DNA of 64,000 nt from Agrobacterium sp. AGB01 (GTDB lineage: Bacteria; Pseudomonadota; Alphaproteobacteria; Rhizobiales; Rhizobiaceae). Below, piece after piece: positions 17,036-26,336 of this stretch. The translations under genes were made by a program, and so were the position numbers. The notes beneath the pieces are model-generated. The model had not been told where the DNA came from, did not search any database, and was given only the letters and a program-made list of their open reading frames with translations. Each line of letters opens with the position of its first letter. Position 1 is the stretch's first letter. Location: the NCBI RefSeq assembly GCF_014851585.1, contig NZ_JACVAB010000002.1:682001-746000 (forward strand), written 5' to 3'.

Positions 17036-17857
17036 TCAGTGATTGCTGTGCGAGTTGAGGTAGGAGCGGGGAGAGGTGCCGAGCATACGTTTGAACATGG
17101 TGGTGAAGGCTGGAATGCTGCCATAACCGAGATCGAGCGCCACAGTGGTTACGGCTTCACCGGCCGCAAGGCGTGGCAATGCTGCAAACAGGCAGGCCTG
17201 CTGGCGCCACACGGACAGTGACAGGCCGGTTTGCCGGCGAAAAGCGCGGGTAAAGGCGCGCCTGCTCATCGACAACTCCCTTGCCCATTTATCGATGATC
17301 AGATCCGGCGTTGGGTTGGCGATGAACCGACGGCACAAGGCAGCAAGGCGGGGATCCTCTGGGAATGGCAGGCCGAGCGAAATGTCAGGCAGTTTGGCCA
17401 CGACATTCAACAGCAACGGCAGGATCAGGTCGGCGCGTTCTCGGCTGTTGTCGTCCGACGGCGGTTGCACTGCTTCGATGATCAGCTCTCGTGCCAGACC
17501 GGTTATGCTAACCACGCGCACGAAGGCGGGGAGGTCAGGCACGGCACTGGCGTCAAGATAAAGCGACAGCATGGTTACGGCACCTAACATCTCCACAGAA
17601 TGTTCGACGCCCGGCGGTATCCACAAGGCGTGCTCAGGTGGCACCATCCAGCGGCCCTGATCGGTGGTGACAAGCACCACGCCGGAGCGCGCATAAAGCA
17701 ATTGTGTTCTCTTGTGGCTGTGGCGTTCAACCAGATCGCCAGCACTGTAATGGTTGGGTGAGGTGTGAACCGGACCAGCCGCAGTCTCTATCGCCCACAG
17801 CCTGTCATAGTGCTTGCTGCGGGGTCCCATTATTTCTTGTGGCTTCTTTTGCTGCAT
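17036..17857 (-). CDS. AraC-family transcriptional regulator with N-terminal cupin domain
   Basis: A 273-residue protein from the ATG at 17857. The frame runs 17 codons further, and another ATG lies nine codons inside. Residues about 30-110 are a cupin sensor (HSHKRTQLLYARSGV, LWIPPGVEHSVEM). The C-terminal 100 residues carry the double helix-turn-helix (WARELSMSRRAFTRAFRRQTG and VALDLGYGSIPAFTTMFKRMLGTSPRSYL). It is transcribed divergently from the Fsr-type efflux gene with about 90 bp between starts, so it is a good candidate for its regulator. Confidence 0.9.
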   Translation of the reverse strand: MQQKKPQEIMGPRSKHYDRLWAIETAAGPVHTSPNHYSAGDLVERHSHKRTQLLYARSGVVLVTTDQGRWMVPPEHALWIPPGVEHSVEMLGAVTMLSLYLDASAVPDLPAFVRVVSITGLARELIIEAVQPPSDDNSRERADLILPLLLNVVAKLPDISLGLPFPEDPRLAALCRRFIANPTPDLIIDKWARELSMSRRAFTRAFRRQTGLSLSVWRQQACLFAALPRLAAGEAVTTVALDLGYGSIPAFTTMFKRMLGTSPRSYLNSHSNH

Positions 17858-17947
17858 TTGGCCCACTCGCGTAATAAATGGACCAAAACACGAAAGCGGG
17901 GACGCCACAATCCTCTTATTGGATTATGTCAAATAATGGAGACGAAA

Positions 17948-19168
17948 GTGGCCAATAACTCAGTAGGTCTGGAGACACACAAAGCGGAAGAAACGGTCTT
18001 CGGCATCATCATGGCTGTCAGCTTCTGTCATTTGCTGAATGACACGATGCAGTCGCTTATCCCGGCGCTTTATCCCATGCTCAAGGATGGATATGCGCTC
18101 GACTTTACGCAGATCGGTCTACTTGGACTGGTGTTTCAGGTCACTGCGTCGCTGCTTCAGCCGTTGATCGGTATCTATACCGATAAACGTCCGCTGCCAT
18201 ATTCGCTGTCGGTCGGTATGGGCTTTTCGCTGATCGGCCTGTTGTTAATGGCCTATGCGCATTCCTACGAGGTCCTGCTGCTCGGAGCCGGTGTGTTGGG
18301 TCTGGGATCTGCGGTATTCCATCCGGAATCCTCGCGTGTTGCCCGTCTGGCGTCCGGTGGCCGTCATGGTTTGGCGCAGTCACTGTTTCAGGTGGGCGGT
18401 AATTTTGGCTCGGCACTTGGACCGTTGCTGGCTGCATTCATCGTGCTGCCGCGCGGACAGGAAAGTGTTGCGTGGTTCTCTGCTGCGGCATTGGCTGGCA
18501 TGATCATTCTGTTCCAGGTGGGTAGATGGTATTCGCAGCACCGTGTTGCCACCGCAAAGCGCATGGCTGCTGCACCAGCTATCGTGCTGCCGCGCGCAAA
18601 GGTCATGAAGGCCATTGCCGTTCTGGCACTGCTGGTATTGTCGAAATACCTCTACATGACCAGCCTTTCGAGCTACTATACCTTCTACATGATCGAGCGT
18701 TTCGATGTGTCGGTGCAGTATGCACAGATCCTGCTGTTCGTGTTCCTCGGCGCCGTTGCCATCGGTACGGTTGCAGGTGGACCTGTTGTTGACTGGTTCG
18801 GCACGAAGTTCGTGATCTGGTTCTCGATCCTTGGTGCGCTGCCGTTTACGCTGGTGCTGCCCTACGTCGGCTACAACACAACGATTGTCCTGACATTTAT
18901 CATCGGTGTGATCATGGCGTCGGCCTTCTCGGCAATCGTGGTGTTTGCACAGGAATTGGTGCCGGGCCGGGTTGGCATGATTGCCGGACTGTTCTTCGGT
19001 TTCGCTTTCGGTATTGGCGGCATCGGTGCTGCGGCACTTGGCGTGGTGGCTGACCACAAGGGCATCGTCTACGTCTACCAGGTTTGCTCGTTCCTGCCAC
19101 TGCTTGGATTGCTGACAGTGCTGCTGCCGGATATCGGCAAGGGTCGCAGACACAAGATCAAGGTCTGA
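17948..19168 (+). CDS. fsr: MFS efflux protein, fosmidomycin resistance (Fsr) family
   Basis: About 406 residues and twelve membrane helices. The first helix FGIIMAVSFCHLLNDTMQSLIPALYPMLK is the hallmark of Fsr-type exporters, followed by GIYTDKRPLPYSLSVGMGFSLIGLLLM and HPESSRVARLASGGRHGLAQSLFQVGGNFGSALGP. I prefer the GTG at 17948 because GGAG lies six bases before it. The in-frame ATG at 17936 overlaps that ribosome site and has none of its own. The natural substrate is unknown; relatives export fosmidomycin when overproduced. It is likely controlled by the divergent AraC protein. Confidence 0.88.
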   Translation: MANNSVGLETHKAEETVFGIIMAVSFCHLLNDTMQSLIPALYPMLKDGYALDFTQIGLLGLVFQVTASLLQPLIGIYTDKRPLPYSLSVGMGFSLIGLLLMAYAHSYEVLLLGAGVLGLGSAVFHPESSRVARLASGGRHGLAQSLFQVGGNFGSALGPLLAAFIVLPRGQESVAWFSAAALAGMIILFQVGRWYSQHRVATAKRMAAAPAIVLPRAKVMKAIAVLALLVLSKYLYMTSLSSYYTFYMIERFDVSVQYAQILLFVFLGAVAIGTVAGGPVVDWFGTKFVIWFSILGALPFTLVLPYVGYNTTIVLTFIIGVIMASAFSAIVVFAQELVPGRVGMIAGLFFGFAFGIGGIGAAALGVVADHKGIVYVYQVCSFLPLLGLLTVLLPDIGKGRRHKIKV

Positions 19169-19194
19169 CAGACCTGCCTCCACGAAGACAAAAG

Positions 19195-19230
19195 AAAAGG
19201 CGCGACACCCAACAAGTGTCGCGCCTTTTT
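19195..19230. terminator. Bidirectional terminator between fsr and the L,D-transpeptidase gene
   Basis: GGCGCGACAC pairs with GTGTCGCGCC around CCAACAA, with AAAA on the left and TTTTT on the right. It serves both converging genes. Confidence 0.92.
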
Positions 19231-19255
19231 CATGCCGTGGAAATGGTTGGAGACC

Positions 19256-20662
19256 TTATTCGGCGAACTCAACCACTACGCCAGGCTTGACCATCTTGGC
19301 CAATTCGGTGGCATCCCAGTTGGTCAGGCGAATACAACCGTGGCTGTTGGTCTTACCAATCTTGGATGGCTCCGGCGTGCCGTGAATGCCGTAAGTCGGT
19401 TTCGACAGGGCAATCCAGACGGTGCCGACCGGACCGTTCGGGCCTGGTGGGATCTGCAGGATCTGGGTATTTTGACCCTGCTGGAAGTTGATTTTCGGGT
19501 TGTAGGTATAACCGGGGTTCAGTGCGATACGTTCAACGGTGTGAATGCCGCTTGGCGAAGGTGTATCAGACGAACCGATGGTGGCCGGATAGGCAGCAAC
19601 CAGCGTGCCGGTTTCGTCATAGGCGAATACCTGTTTGATGCCCTTGTGGGCGACGATGCGCGCAACCGAGCCCACCTTCGGTTTGCCCGGATCGATAACC
19701 TTGATGATCGAGCCGGGCACCGTGAAGTCAACGCCAGGGTTCAACTCTTTCAGATAGGTTTCATCCATGTGGAAACGCTCGGCAAGCGATTCAGTGACCG
19801 AGGTAAACGACATGGCGGGAAGCTGCGCCTTTTGGCTGTAGTCGTCAGGAATGGCTGCAACATACGGACCGGCAGCATCGGCTGCGGTGATCGTGTAGTT
19901 GACGATGGCCATGCCACCGGACATGCGCAGGCGCTCCAGAATGTCTTCCGAGTTGTTCGGGTCCAGTGTTTCGCCGGTCATATCCTGCCAGGCCGAAATG
20001 GCCTTGGTGACGTTGGAGCCCATCTTGCCGTCGATTACGCCGGGCGAGATGCCTTCACGGTCGAGGAATGTCTGAAGTGCGACAATTTCCTGACGCGAAC
20101 GATTTGTCGGTGCGGTAACCGGGGCGTGGCGCTCGATCAGGCGATCGGGCTGCGGAACGGCGGCTGTCGTGCTTTCGCCGGGCATTGGCTGTTCCAGCGG
20201 TGCGCTTTCAATGGCGCCAGGTGCGGGCACAGAGCCGGTGTAGACGTCACGGTCTGTCCCATCATTGCGATATTCGCGGTAATCACGAACGCTACCATTG
20301 TCGTAATAGCCGATATCGCGCTGTGAGTGGCCAGGTGCTGGCGGATAATAGGTTTCGCGGGAAGGCTGCTGCCTGCGTACAGCCTCCGGCGGCATTTCAG
20401 TGGCCAGCAGGTTGCCATAGCTGTCATAGAAAACGGTGCGGCCAATGCGGTCGCGGCTGATGACGATGTCACTGCGTTGCGGAATGAAATCAAGCACGCG
20501 TCCATCCGGCGTTACCAGCAGTGGCTGTTCCTGAGTGGCATAACGATAGCGGTCCTGCGCCTCAGCGAAACTGAACGGCAAGACGGACAAAGTGGTAACA
20601 GCCACGAAAAAAGTTGTTTTAAGAAACTGTTTCACGATTCCGCTTTTCCTCACTCTTTTCAT
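19256..20662 (-). CDS. L,D-transpeptidase (YkuD domain) with peptidoglycan-binding domain
   Basis: About 468 residues, secreted. The N-terminal signal VKQFLKTTFFVAVTTLSVLPFSFAEA is followed by a Tyr/Arg/Asp-rich linker of about 150 residues. Next come a PG_binding_1 module (QEIVALQTFLDREGISPGVIDGKMG, about 190-240) and a C-terminal YkuD catalytic domain with YGIHGTPEPSKIGKTNSHGCIRL, which supplies the His and the nucleophilic Cys. It forms 3-3 crosslinks or attaches proteins to DAP-type peptidoglycan in the periplasm, important in polar-growing rhizobia. The start could be ATG 20677, ATG 20662, or GTG 20635, which has GAGGA upstream. Confidence 0.92.
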   Translation of the reverse strand: MKRVRKSGIVKQFLKTTFFVAVTTLSVLPFSFAEAQDRYRYATQEQPLLVTPDGRVLDFIPQRSDIVISRDRIGRTVFYDSYGNLLATEMPPEAVRRQQPSRETYYPPAPGHSQRDIGYYDNGSVRDYREYRNDGTDRDVYTGSVPAPGAIESAPLEQPMPGESTTAAVPQPDRLIERHAPVTAPTNRSRQEIVALQTFLDREGISPGVIDGKMGSNVTKAISAWQDMTGETLDPNNSEDILERLRMSGGMAIVNYTITAADAAGPYVAAIPDDYSQKAQLPAMSFTSVTESLAERFHMDETYLKELNPGVDFTVPGSIIKVIDPGKPKVGSVARIVAHKGIKQVFAYDETGTLVAAYPATIGSSDTPSPSGIHTVERIALNPGYTYNPKINFQQGQNTQILQIPPGPNGPVGTVWIALSKPTYGIHGTPEPSKIGKTNSHGCIRLTNWDATELAKMVKPGVVVEFAE

Positions 20663-20790
20663 CCACCTACACATCACAATATTGACCCTATTGTGAAAAA
20701 GATGAATTCGAAGTGAACGTTACGTTAATTTCATCATGTCTCAGTGGACGTTCACGGTAAAATATAGTTCAACTTCCAGTGAGAGGCCGT

Positions 20791-21627
20791 ATGCGAGACA
20801 TTCAACTCGGTAAATCGCCAGTTATTCATCTTGATGAAACGTCGGTTCTGGACATCGGTTCCTGCATTGTCGAGGGAATCAATATCGCACCGGGCCGGGC
20901 TATTCCTGATGATGGCGACCCGCGCATCGATCACTCGCTGGAAGGTTTCCTTTTCACCTGTGGCCCTGACCACATTCGCCATCCTCAGCCGATTGAGGGC
21001 GATACCACGGGGCGCAAATATCCGCTGCATGGCTCGTTCTCGTCCCACCCGGCTGAAATAACCGCTTGGGACGTCGGCGAGAAAAGGGCAAGGATCGCAG
21101 CGGATATTCCGGTGCGGCTTGCCACTGGCGGCACGGCATTGTTGCAGCGTGTCTGGACGATTGACGGGGCAACTGGTGAAGTGGCGTTGGACGACACGAT
21201 CACCAACACCAGTGACACGGTGCAACCGGTATTTCTGATGTACCACATGAATGTCGGGGCAAGGCTGTTCGATGACAAGGTGCAGCTCGAAGGCGACATG
21301 TTGGAGGGGGGTGGCTTCAACTGGCGGTTTGGCGAGGAACCGGGCAGCGTGTTCTGTGTGCAAGCCACCGGCAATGAGGATTGGGCAACGCTTCGTCTGG
21401 GGCCGATTGCCTCACTTGGCGGCAAGAGCCTGACAGCGCAGTTCCGCACCGATACTCTGCCTTATCTGCAAATCTGGCGTAACCAGAAGGCGCCTGCCCA
21501 TGTGCTTGGCATCGAGCCGGTTTCGCACCGCTGGGTCAGCCGTGAGGAGCTTGCCGACAGTGGCGAGTTCAACATGTTGCAGCCGGGCGAAACGCGGTCA
21601 TACGGTTTGCGTTTCCACATTGCCTGA
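20791..21627 (+). CDS. Aldose 1-epimerase-like protein (DUF4432 family)
   Basis: A protein of 278 residues. Sequence features such as GFLFTCGPDHIRHPQ, YPLHGSFSSHPAEI and the late HVLGIEPVSHRW resemble the beta-sandwich galactose-mutarotase superfamily DUF4432 branch. It probably acts on a sugar in the cytoplasm, as no signal peptide is seen. The ATG at 20791 follows GAGAGG directly; four further codons are possible upstream. It is divergent from the L,D-transpeptidase gene. No sugar operon is adjacent, so the substrate is open. Confidence 0.78.
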   Translation: MRDIQLGKSPVIHLDETSVLDIGSCIVEGINIAPGRAIPDDGDPRIDHSLEGFLFTCGPDHIRHPQPIEGDTTGRKYPLHGSFSSHPAEITAWDVGEKRARIAADIPVRLATGGTALLQRVWTIDGATGEVALDDTITNTSDTVQPVFLMYHMNVGARLFDDKVQLEGDMLEGGGFNWRFGEEPGSVFCVQATGNEDWATLRLGPIASLGGKSLTAQFRTDTLPYLQIWRNQKAPAHVLGIEPVSHRWVSREELADSGEFNMLQPGETRSYGLRFHIA

Positions 21628-21765
21628 TGCGGTTTTAAACCCGATGCTGGCAGTTGCTTGTCGATTGACGCACCGCCCAATTCGCCTTACACCCTTGGCA
21701 CTTCAATTTTAGAGGCGAAGGGCCGAAAGGCTTGCCGAGCCAAGGCATTTCAGGAGGATTTGAAG

Positions 21766-22104
21766 ATGGATATCCGACGTATTGACGATGAATATTCAGT
21801 GACCGGCCAGATCAGCGTTGCCGATCTGGATCAGATCAAGGCGCTCGGCTTTAAATCCATCGTTTGCCACCGCCCAGACGGTGAAGAAGAGGGCCAGCCT
21901 CTGTTTGCCGATATTGCCGAGCGGGCTGAAGAGCTGGGTTTGACCATTGCACATGTGCCGGTTGGCCGGAACGGTGTCGATGGTGAAGCTGTTGCCGGAA
22001 TGGTGGATGCGCTTGACGAGTTGCAGCGTCCGATGCTGGGCTATTGCCGCTCTGGCGCGCGCTCGACTGCCATCTACGACAAGACCCACCATCTGCGCGG
22101 CTAA
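21766..22104 (+). CDS. DUF442 / TIGR01244-type sulfurtransferase-phosphatase-like protein
   Basis: A 112-residue single-domain protein. The active-site loop YCRSGARST (about residues 96-104) has the CX4R spacing of rhodanese-like proteins. Upstream pieces GQISVADLDQIKALGFKSIVCHRPDGEE and HVPV are the usual DUF442 core. This small domain is often fused or adjacent to a metallo-beta-lactamase-like persulfide dioxygenase, but none is nearby here. AGGAGG lies nine bases before the ATG. Role in sulfur transfer or phosphate-ester handling is not resolved. Confidence 0.85.
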   Translation: MDIRRIDDEYSVTGQISVADLDQIKALGFKSIVCHRPDGEEEGQPLFADIAERAEELGLTIAHVPVGRNGVDGEAVAGMVDALDELQRPMLGYCRSGARSTAIYDKTHHLRG

Positions 22105-22171
22105 GTCGTTTTTGCACGTTGCCCGAAATGGGGCAGGAAATTTCATATAAGCTTATAACAGGAGCATTTTC

Positions 22172-22513
22172 ATGAGCATCAAGCGTATCGAACCCGGCAA
22201 GCGTATGAGCGGTGCAGTCGTTCATGGCAACACTGTTTATCTGGCTGGTCAGGTTGGTGAAGGTTCGTCGGTTGCCGAGCAGAGCAAGTCTGCACTGGCT
22301 GAAGTTGATCGTCTGCTGGCTGCTGCCGGTTCTGACAAATCCAAGATCCTTCAGACCATCATCTACCTCTCCGACATGTCGACCTTCGGTGAAATGAATG
22401 CTGTCTGGGAAGGCTGGATTGACCCGGCAAACCCGCCAGCACGTGCAACCAGCGAAGCTGCTCTGGCAACGCCGGATTACAAGGTTGAGTTTATCGTGAC
22501 GGCAGCGCTCTAA
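22172..22513 (+). CDS. RidA family protein (enamine/imine deaminase-like)
   Basis: A 113-residue YjgF/RidA fold protein with GAVVHGNTVYLAGQVG, ILQTIIYLSDMSTFGEMNAVWEGW and the key Arg in NPPARATSEA. True RidA hydrolyses the reactive 2-aminoacrylate released by PLP enzymes. The C-terminal VEFIVTAAL replaces the usual VEIE(A/V) ending that carries the second catalytic residue, so it may belong to another Rid subfamily. It has an AGGAG ribosome site and sits 67 bp after the DUF442 gene. Confidence 0.9.
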   Translation: MSIKRIEPGKRMSGAVVHGNTVYLAGQVGEGSSVAEQSKSALAEVDRLLAAAGSDKSKILQTIIYLSDMSTFGEMNAVWEGWIDPANPPARATSEAALATPDYKVEFIVTAAL

Positions 22514-22538
22514 GTCGCTGATCGCAACGATCAAACAG

Positions 22539-22575
22539 AAAAGGCCGGTCAGTGTCATGCTGACCGGCCTTTTTT
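22539..22575. terminator. Terminator after the RidA-family gene
   Basis: GGCCGGTCA pairs with TGACCGGCC, with AAAA before and TTTTTTT after. The flanking A-run means it could also act on the converging minus-strand gene. Confidence 0.93.
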
Positions 22576-22633
22576 ATGAGGTTGTCGAGGGGGCGCCCAG
22601 GGATTGTCGTTGTTTGTGAATCCCTTGTCGCTG

Positions 22634-23398
22634 TTACTTCGAATCCTGATTCAACGCCTTTGCAAGTTGATTCAATGTTTCGACACGGTCCGCAAACCAC
22701 AGCCGCGCCAGATCGGACGAGGCCGCGAGGTTGATACCTTCAGGATCAATCGAAGTGATTTTCCAGTTGCCGGCTTTTTTGCCGGCCAGCGACGCCAGCC
22801 GAGTGGCCTCACCCTTGATGGCGTTGAGACGTTTTATTTCGTCGGTAGCGCCAGCCATCAGCGCGTCGGCACCGGAGAGGTCGGTCCGCAGGTCTACAGG
22901 TGTAATGTTACTGGCATTGCGTGCTGGCCCGCCGTTGATCTGCACGCCCTCAACCTGCAGCCGGAACAGCAACGTGTCGGGAAGTGACAGATAGAGCTTG
23001 GATTTCGGGTAACGAGCGAGATAGGCGGCCTTTGCCGTTTCAAATTCATCTGCCTCGATCAAGACGGCGCGGCCGACCAGTGTCAGGCGAGGTTCCGTCA
23101 GCGCATCACCTTTGCCAAACGGGGCAAGCGTCAGGGAAATGCGGTTATCGGCTTCGATGTTGCGGGCGTGAAGTGTCAGACGTGCTGCAAAAAAGAATGG
23201 CGTGCCGTCCGGCTCAATCGCGATATTGGTGACTGTGGTGTAGGGATAACCGCTGACGGGATCGATGGTCGCCAGCGCTGCAAACCGGCAGGTATGAAGA
23301 ACGGTTTTAGAAACCCGCACCGCTTCAAAAGGGGCGCCGGCGCTGGGCTCGATCTTCATTCCTCTAGGGGTGATCACTGGGGACTGTGCTTCCGGCAT
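22634..23398 (-). CDS. HugZ/pyridoxamine-phosphate-oxidase-like flavin or heme-binding protein
   Basis: A 254-residue protein with an N-terminal split-barrel domain (RFAALATIDPVSGYPYTTVTNIAIEPDGTPFFFAARLTLHARNI, about 40-85) and a C-terminal DUF2470-like helical domain (about 170-250, LNAIKGEATRLASLAG and NLAASSDLARLWF). This architecture is that of HugZ-type heme-utilisation proteins, which degrade or bind heme. No iron-uptake genes are adjacent, so the specific role is uncertain. The start is ATG 23398, with AGGAAG six bases upstream. Confidence 0.82.
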   Translation of the reverse strand: MPEAQSPVITPRGMKIEPSAGAPFEAVRVSKTVLHTCRFAALATIDPVSGYPYTTVTNIAIEPDGTPFFFAARLTLHARNIEADNRISLTLAPFGKGDALTEPRLTLVGRAVLIEADEFETAKAAYLARYPKSKLYLSLPDTLLFRLQVEGVQINGGPARNASNITPVDLRTDLSGADALMAGATDEIKRLNAIKGEATRLASLAGKKAGNWKITSIDPEGINLAASSDLARLWFADRVETLNQLAKALNQDSK

Positions 23399-23465
23399 GG
23401 CGCTTCCTGTTGGTTTATTCGACCGCAGGAATTGCACCATTCCGGAAACCTGTCCATGCCAAGTA

Positions 23466-25118
23466 TCAGGTTTTTTCGCGAATTTGCGTCAGTGTTCGGG
23501 TCGGCGTGATGGCTTCCGCATCCAGCTTGATTTCGATGATTGCCGGTTTGCCGCTGGCGCGTGCGCGCTCGAACGCCGGTGCAAACTGATCCGTGGTTTC
23601 GACAAGTTCACCATGACCGCCATAGGCCTTGGCAAAAGCCACGAAATCCGGATTGACCAGATCCGTGCCGCTGACGCGACCGGGATATTCCCGCTCCTGA
23701 TGCATGCGGATGGTGCCATAGGTGCCATTGTTGATCAGCAGCGTGATGATGGGCAGGCCATAACGCACTGCCGTGATGAATTCCTGGCCATGCATCATGA
23801 AGCATCCATCACCGGCAAAGCAGATGACCTCGCGCTCCGGGAACAGATGTTTGGCGGCAACGGCAGCCGGCAGACCGTAACCCATCGAGCCCGATGTTGG
23901 CGCGGACTGGGTGTTGAAGCGCTGGAAGCGATGGAAACGGTGAAGCCATGTGGCGTAGTTGCCAGCGCCATTGGTGAAAATGGCATCCTTCGGGGTGTTT
24001 TCCTCGATCCATTCCATGATCGGCCCCATGTGAACCGAACCGGGACCTGTCTTGGGTGGGGTAGACCACTTGAGATAGGTTTCGTGCATGGCAACAGTAC
24101 GCTGTTCCCAGACGGGATGAGCAGGTGCCTCAAGTGTTGCGAGGGCTGCTACAAAATCCTTCGGGCTGGCGCAGATGGCCAGATCCGGGCGGTAGACACG
24201 ACCGAGTTCATCCGGGTCCGGATAGACATGCACCAGTTTCTGCGCAGGATATGGAATATCAAGCAGTGTGTAGCCGGAGGACGGCATTTCGGAGAAACGT
24301 CCACCGAGCAGCACGATGAGGTCGGCTTCCTTGACCTCCTTGCCAAGTGCTGGATTGACGCCAATGCCGATGTCACCGGCGTAAGATGGGTGCAGATGAT
24401 CAAATAGCATCTGGCGGCGGAAAGAGCAGCCGACCGGCAGTTTGAACTTTTCAGCAAAAGCCTGGAACTGTGCCACGCTTTCGTCCGTCCAACGGGTGCC
24501 ACCAAGAATGACCAGAGGACGTTTGGCGTCCTTCAGCATTTCAGCAAAGTCAGCAATCTGTGCTGCACCTGGATGCGCCTCGACCGGGGTCGATGGCTTG
24601 GCCTGCGGTGCGTCGAATTCCTCAACCAGCACATCCTCAGGCAGAGTGAGAACAACAGGGCCGGGACGGCCGGAGGAGGCAACGGCAAAGGCACGGCTTA
24701 CAAATTCTGGAATGCGCCTGACGTCATCGATCTCACCCACCCATTTGGCGAATTCGGTAAAAGCGCGGCGATATTCGACTTCCTGAAAGGCTTCACGTTC
24801 ACGCGCATCACGCTGCACCTGACCGATGAACAGGATCATCGGAATGGAATCCTGCATGGCGATATGCAGGCCGGCTGACGCGTTGGTGGCACCGGGGCCA
24901 CGGGTTACCATGCAGATACCAGGTTGGCCCGTCAGGCGACCCCAGGTGTCAGCCATCATGGCTGCGCCACCTTCCTGACGGCAGACAATGGTCTCAATGC
25001 CGCTTTCATAGAGTGCATCGAGAACGGCGAGATAGCTTTCGCCGGGAACGCAGGAAACGCGTGTTACGCCATTGGCCTTCAGTGCCTCGACAATCAATTG
25101 TCCGCCGGTTCTTTTCAT
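23466..25118 (-). CDS. Thiamine pyrophosphate-dependent enzyme, acetolactate synthase-like
   Basis: A 550-residue three-domain ThDP enzyme. The cofactor-activating Glu is in CRQEGGAAMMAD (Glu 49). The middle domain carries VILGGTRW, and the ThDP/Mg2+ motif GDGCFMMHGQEFITAVRYGLPIITLLINNGTYG lies near 430-460. It is of the acetolactate synthase/glyoxylate carboligase type, but no small regulatory subunit gene is nearby, so it is probably not biosynthetic IlvB. Its start overlaps the stop of the upstream CoA-transferase gene by four bases (ATGA), implying a joint pathway. The substrate is not known. Confidence 0.88.
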   Translation of the reverse strand: MKRTGGQLIVEALKANGVTRVSCVPGESYLAVLDALYESGIETIVCRQEGGAAMMADTWGRLTGQPGICMVTRGPGATNASAGLHIAMQDSIPMILFIGQVQRDAREREAFQEVEYRRAFTEFAKWVGEIDDVRRIPEFVSRAFAVASSGRPGPVVLTLPEDVLVEEFDAPQAKPSTPVEAHPGAAQIADFAEMLKDAKRPLVILGGTRWTDESVAQFQAFAEKFKLPVGCSFRRQMLFDHLHPSYAGDIGIGVNPALGKEVKEADLIVLLGGRFSEMPSSGYTLLDIPYPAQKLVHVYPDPDELGRVYRPDLAICASPKDFVAALATLEAPAHPVWEQRTVAMHETYLKWSTPPKTGPGSVHMGPIMEWIEENTPKDAIFTNGAGNYATWLHRFHRFQRFNTQSAPTSGSMGYGLPAAVAAKHLFPEREVICFAGDGCFMMHGQEFITAVRYGLPIITLLINNGTYGTIRMHQEREYPGRVSGTDLVNPDFVAFAKAYGGHGELVETTDQFAPAFERARASGKPAIIEIKLDAEAITPTRTLTQIREKT

Positions 25119-26332
25119 GGCGTCATGTTCCTTTCAATCTCTTCCAGTTCAGCCAGCACATCAGCCTGATGTTCGCCAAGTCGCGGGCTGGGGCGTTCGT
25201 ATTGCAATGGTGTTTCGGACAGCACGATAGGGGTGCGGACACCGGGAATGGTGGTGCCATCTGCGGCCTGCAGATCAACCCGCAATCCTCGCGCCTCTAC
25301 CTGCGGGTCGGCAAACATTTCCTCGATCGAGTTGATCGGGCCGGCTGGCACGGCGTTGCTCTCGCAGGCGGTCAGCAGATCGCGCTTTTGCCACTTCAAG
25401 GTTTCGGTGGATATGATGCGGCGGACGTCTCCCTTGTGTGCGACGCGCGCCTTGTTGGTCGCGTAACGCTCGTCTGTGGCGATTTCGGCAATCCCAAGAA
25501 TTTTGCACAGGCGGCTGAACTGGCCATCATTGCCGACGGCCAGAATAAGGAAACCATCGGCTGTGGGTACCACCTCGTAAGGGGATATATTGGGATGGGC
25601 ATTACCAAGACGCACCGGAGGCTTGCCGGAAATGAGATAGTTCATGTTCTGGTTGGCCAGCACGGCCGACTGAACATCCAGCAGGGCCATGTCGACATGC
25701 TGGCCCTGTCCGGTGCGCATCGCGTGGATGAGGGCGGCCTGAATGGCGGTCACCGAATAAATGCCGGTGAAGATGTCTGCGACTGCAACGCCCGCCTTCA
25801 TTGGCTGGCCATCCGGTTCACCGGTGATTGACATGAAACCTGACATGCCCTGCACGATGTAATCGTAACCGGCGAAATCCGCATATGGGCCGGTTTGGCC
25901 GAAGCCAGTAATCGAGCAATAGATCAGCTTCGGATTAAGCGTTTTCAGGCTTTGATAATCCAGCCCATATTTGACAAGCCCGCCACGCTTGAAATTTTCG
26001 ATGACCACATCTGCCGTTGCGACCAGACGACGAACGAGATCGCAGCCCTCAGTCGTGCGCAGATCAGCGGTGATCGACCGTTTGCCGCGGTTGGTAGCGT
26101 GATAATAGGCGGCCGAGAGGTTCTCGCCATCAACACTTTCCACGAAGGGTGGCCCCCATGTGCGGGTGTCATCACCACCATCAGGGTTTTCAATCTTGAT
26201 GACATCGGCGCCCATATCCGCCAGCATTTGTCCCGCCCATGGTCCGGCCAGGACACGGGCCAGTTCGATAACACGGATGCCTTTAAGTGGTGGTTGTCTG
26301 TCATGTGTCTGCTGGGTCATGTCTAGGGTCAT
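25115..26332 (-). CDS. CaiB/BaiF (class III) CoA-transferase family protein
   Basis: A 405-residue protein with the family start GIRVIELARVLAGPWAGQMLADMGADVIKIE, NRGKRSI, and the catalytic Asp in GVAVADIFTG (Asp 186), which forms the aspartyl-CoA anhydride. It moves CoA between carboxylic acids in the cytoplasm. It lies between a DMT transporter gene (5-bp gap upstream) and the ThDP enzyme gene, making a three-gene operon. The pair recalls formyl-CoA transferase/oxalyl-CoA decarboxylase in logic, but the ThDP partner is not the oxalyl-CoA decarboxylase type. Confidence 0.92.
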   Translation of the reverse strand: MTLDMTQQTHDRQPPLKGIRVIELARVLAGPWAGQMLADMGADVIKIENPDGGDDTRTWGPPFVESVDGENLSAAYYHATNRGKRSITADLRTTEGCDLVRRLVATADVVIENFKRGGLVKYGLDYQSLKTLNPKLIYCSITGFGQTGPYADFAGYDYIVQGMSGFMSITGEPDGQPMKAGVAVADIFTGIYSVTAIQAALIHAMRTGQGQHVDMALLDVQSAVLANQNMNYLISGKPPVRLGNAHPNISPYEVVPTADGFLILAVGNDGQFSRLCKILGIAEIATDERYATNKARVAHKGDVRRIISTETLKWQKRDLLTACESNAVPAGPINSIEEMFADPQVEARGLRVDLQAADGTTIPGVRTPIVLSETPLQYERPSPRLGEHQADVLAELEEIERNMTP

Positions 26333-26336
26333 TATC

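Noticed and set aside
23466-26332. Oxalyl-CoA decarboxylase plus formyl-CoA transferase (oxalate breakdown)
   Set aside because: The ThDP protein has the acetolactate-synthase-type start and motifs, not those of oxalyl-CoA decarboxylase. The resemblance is only in gene pairing.
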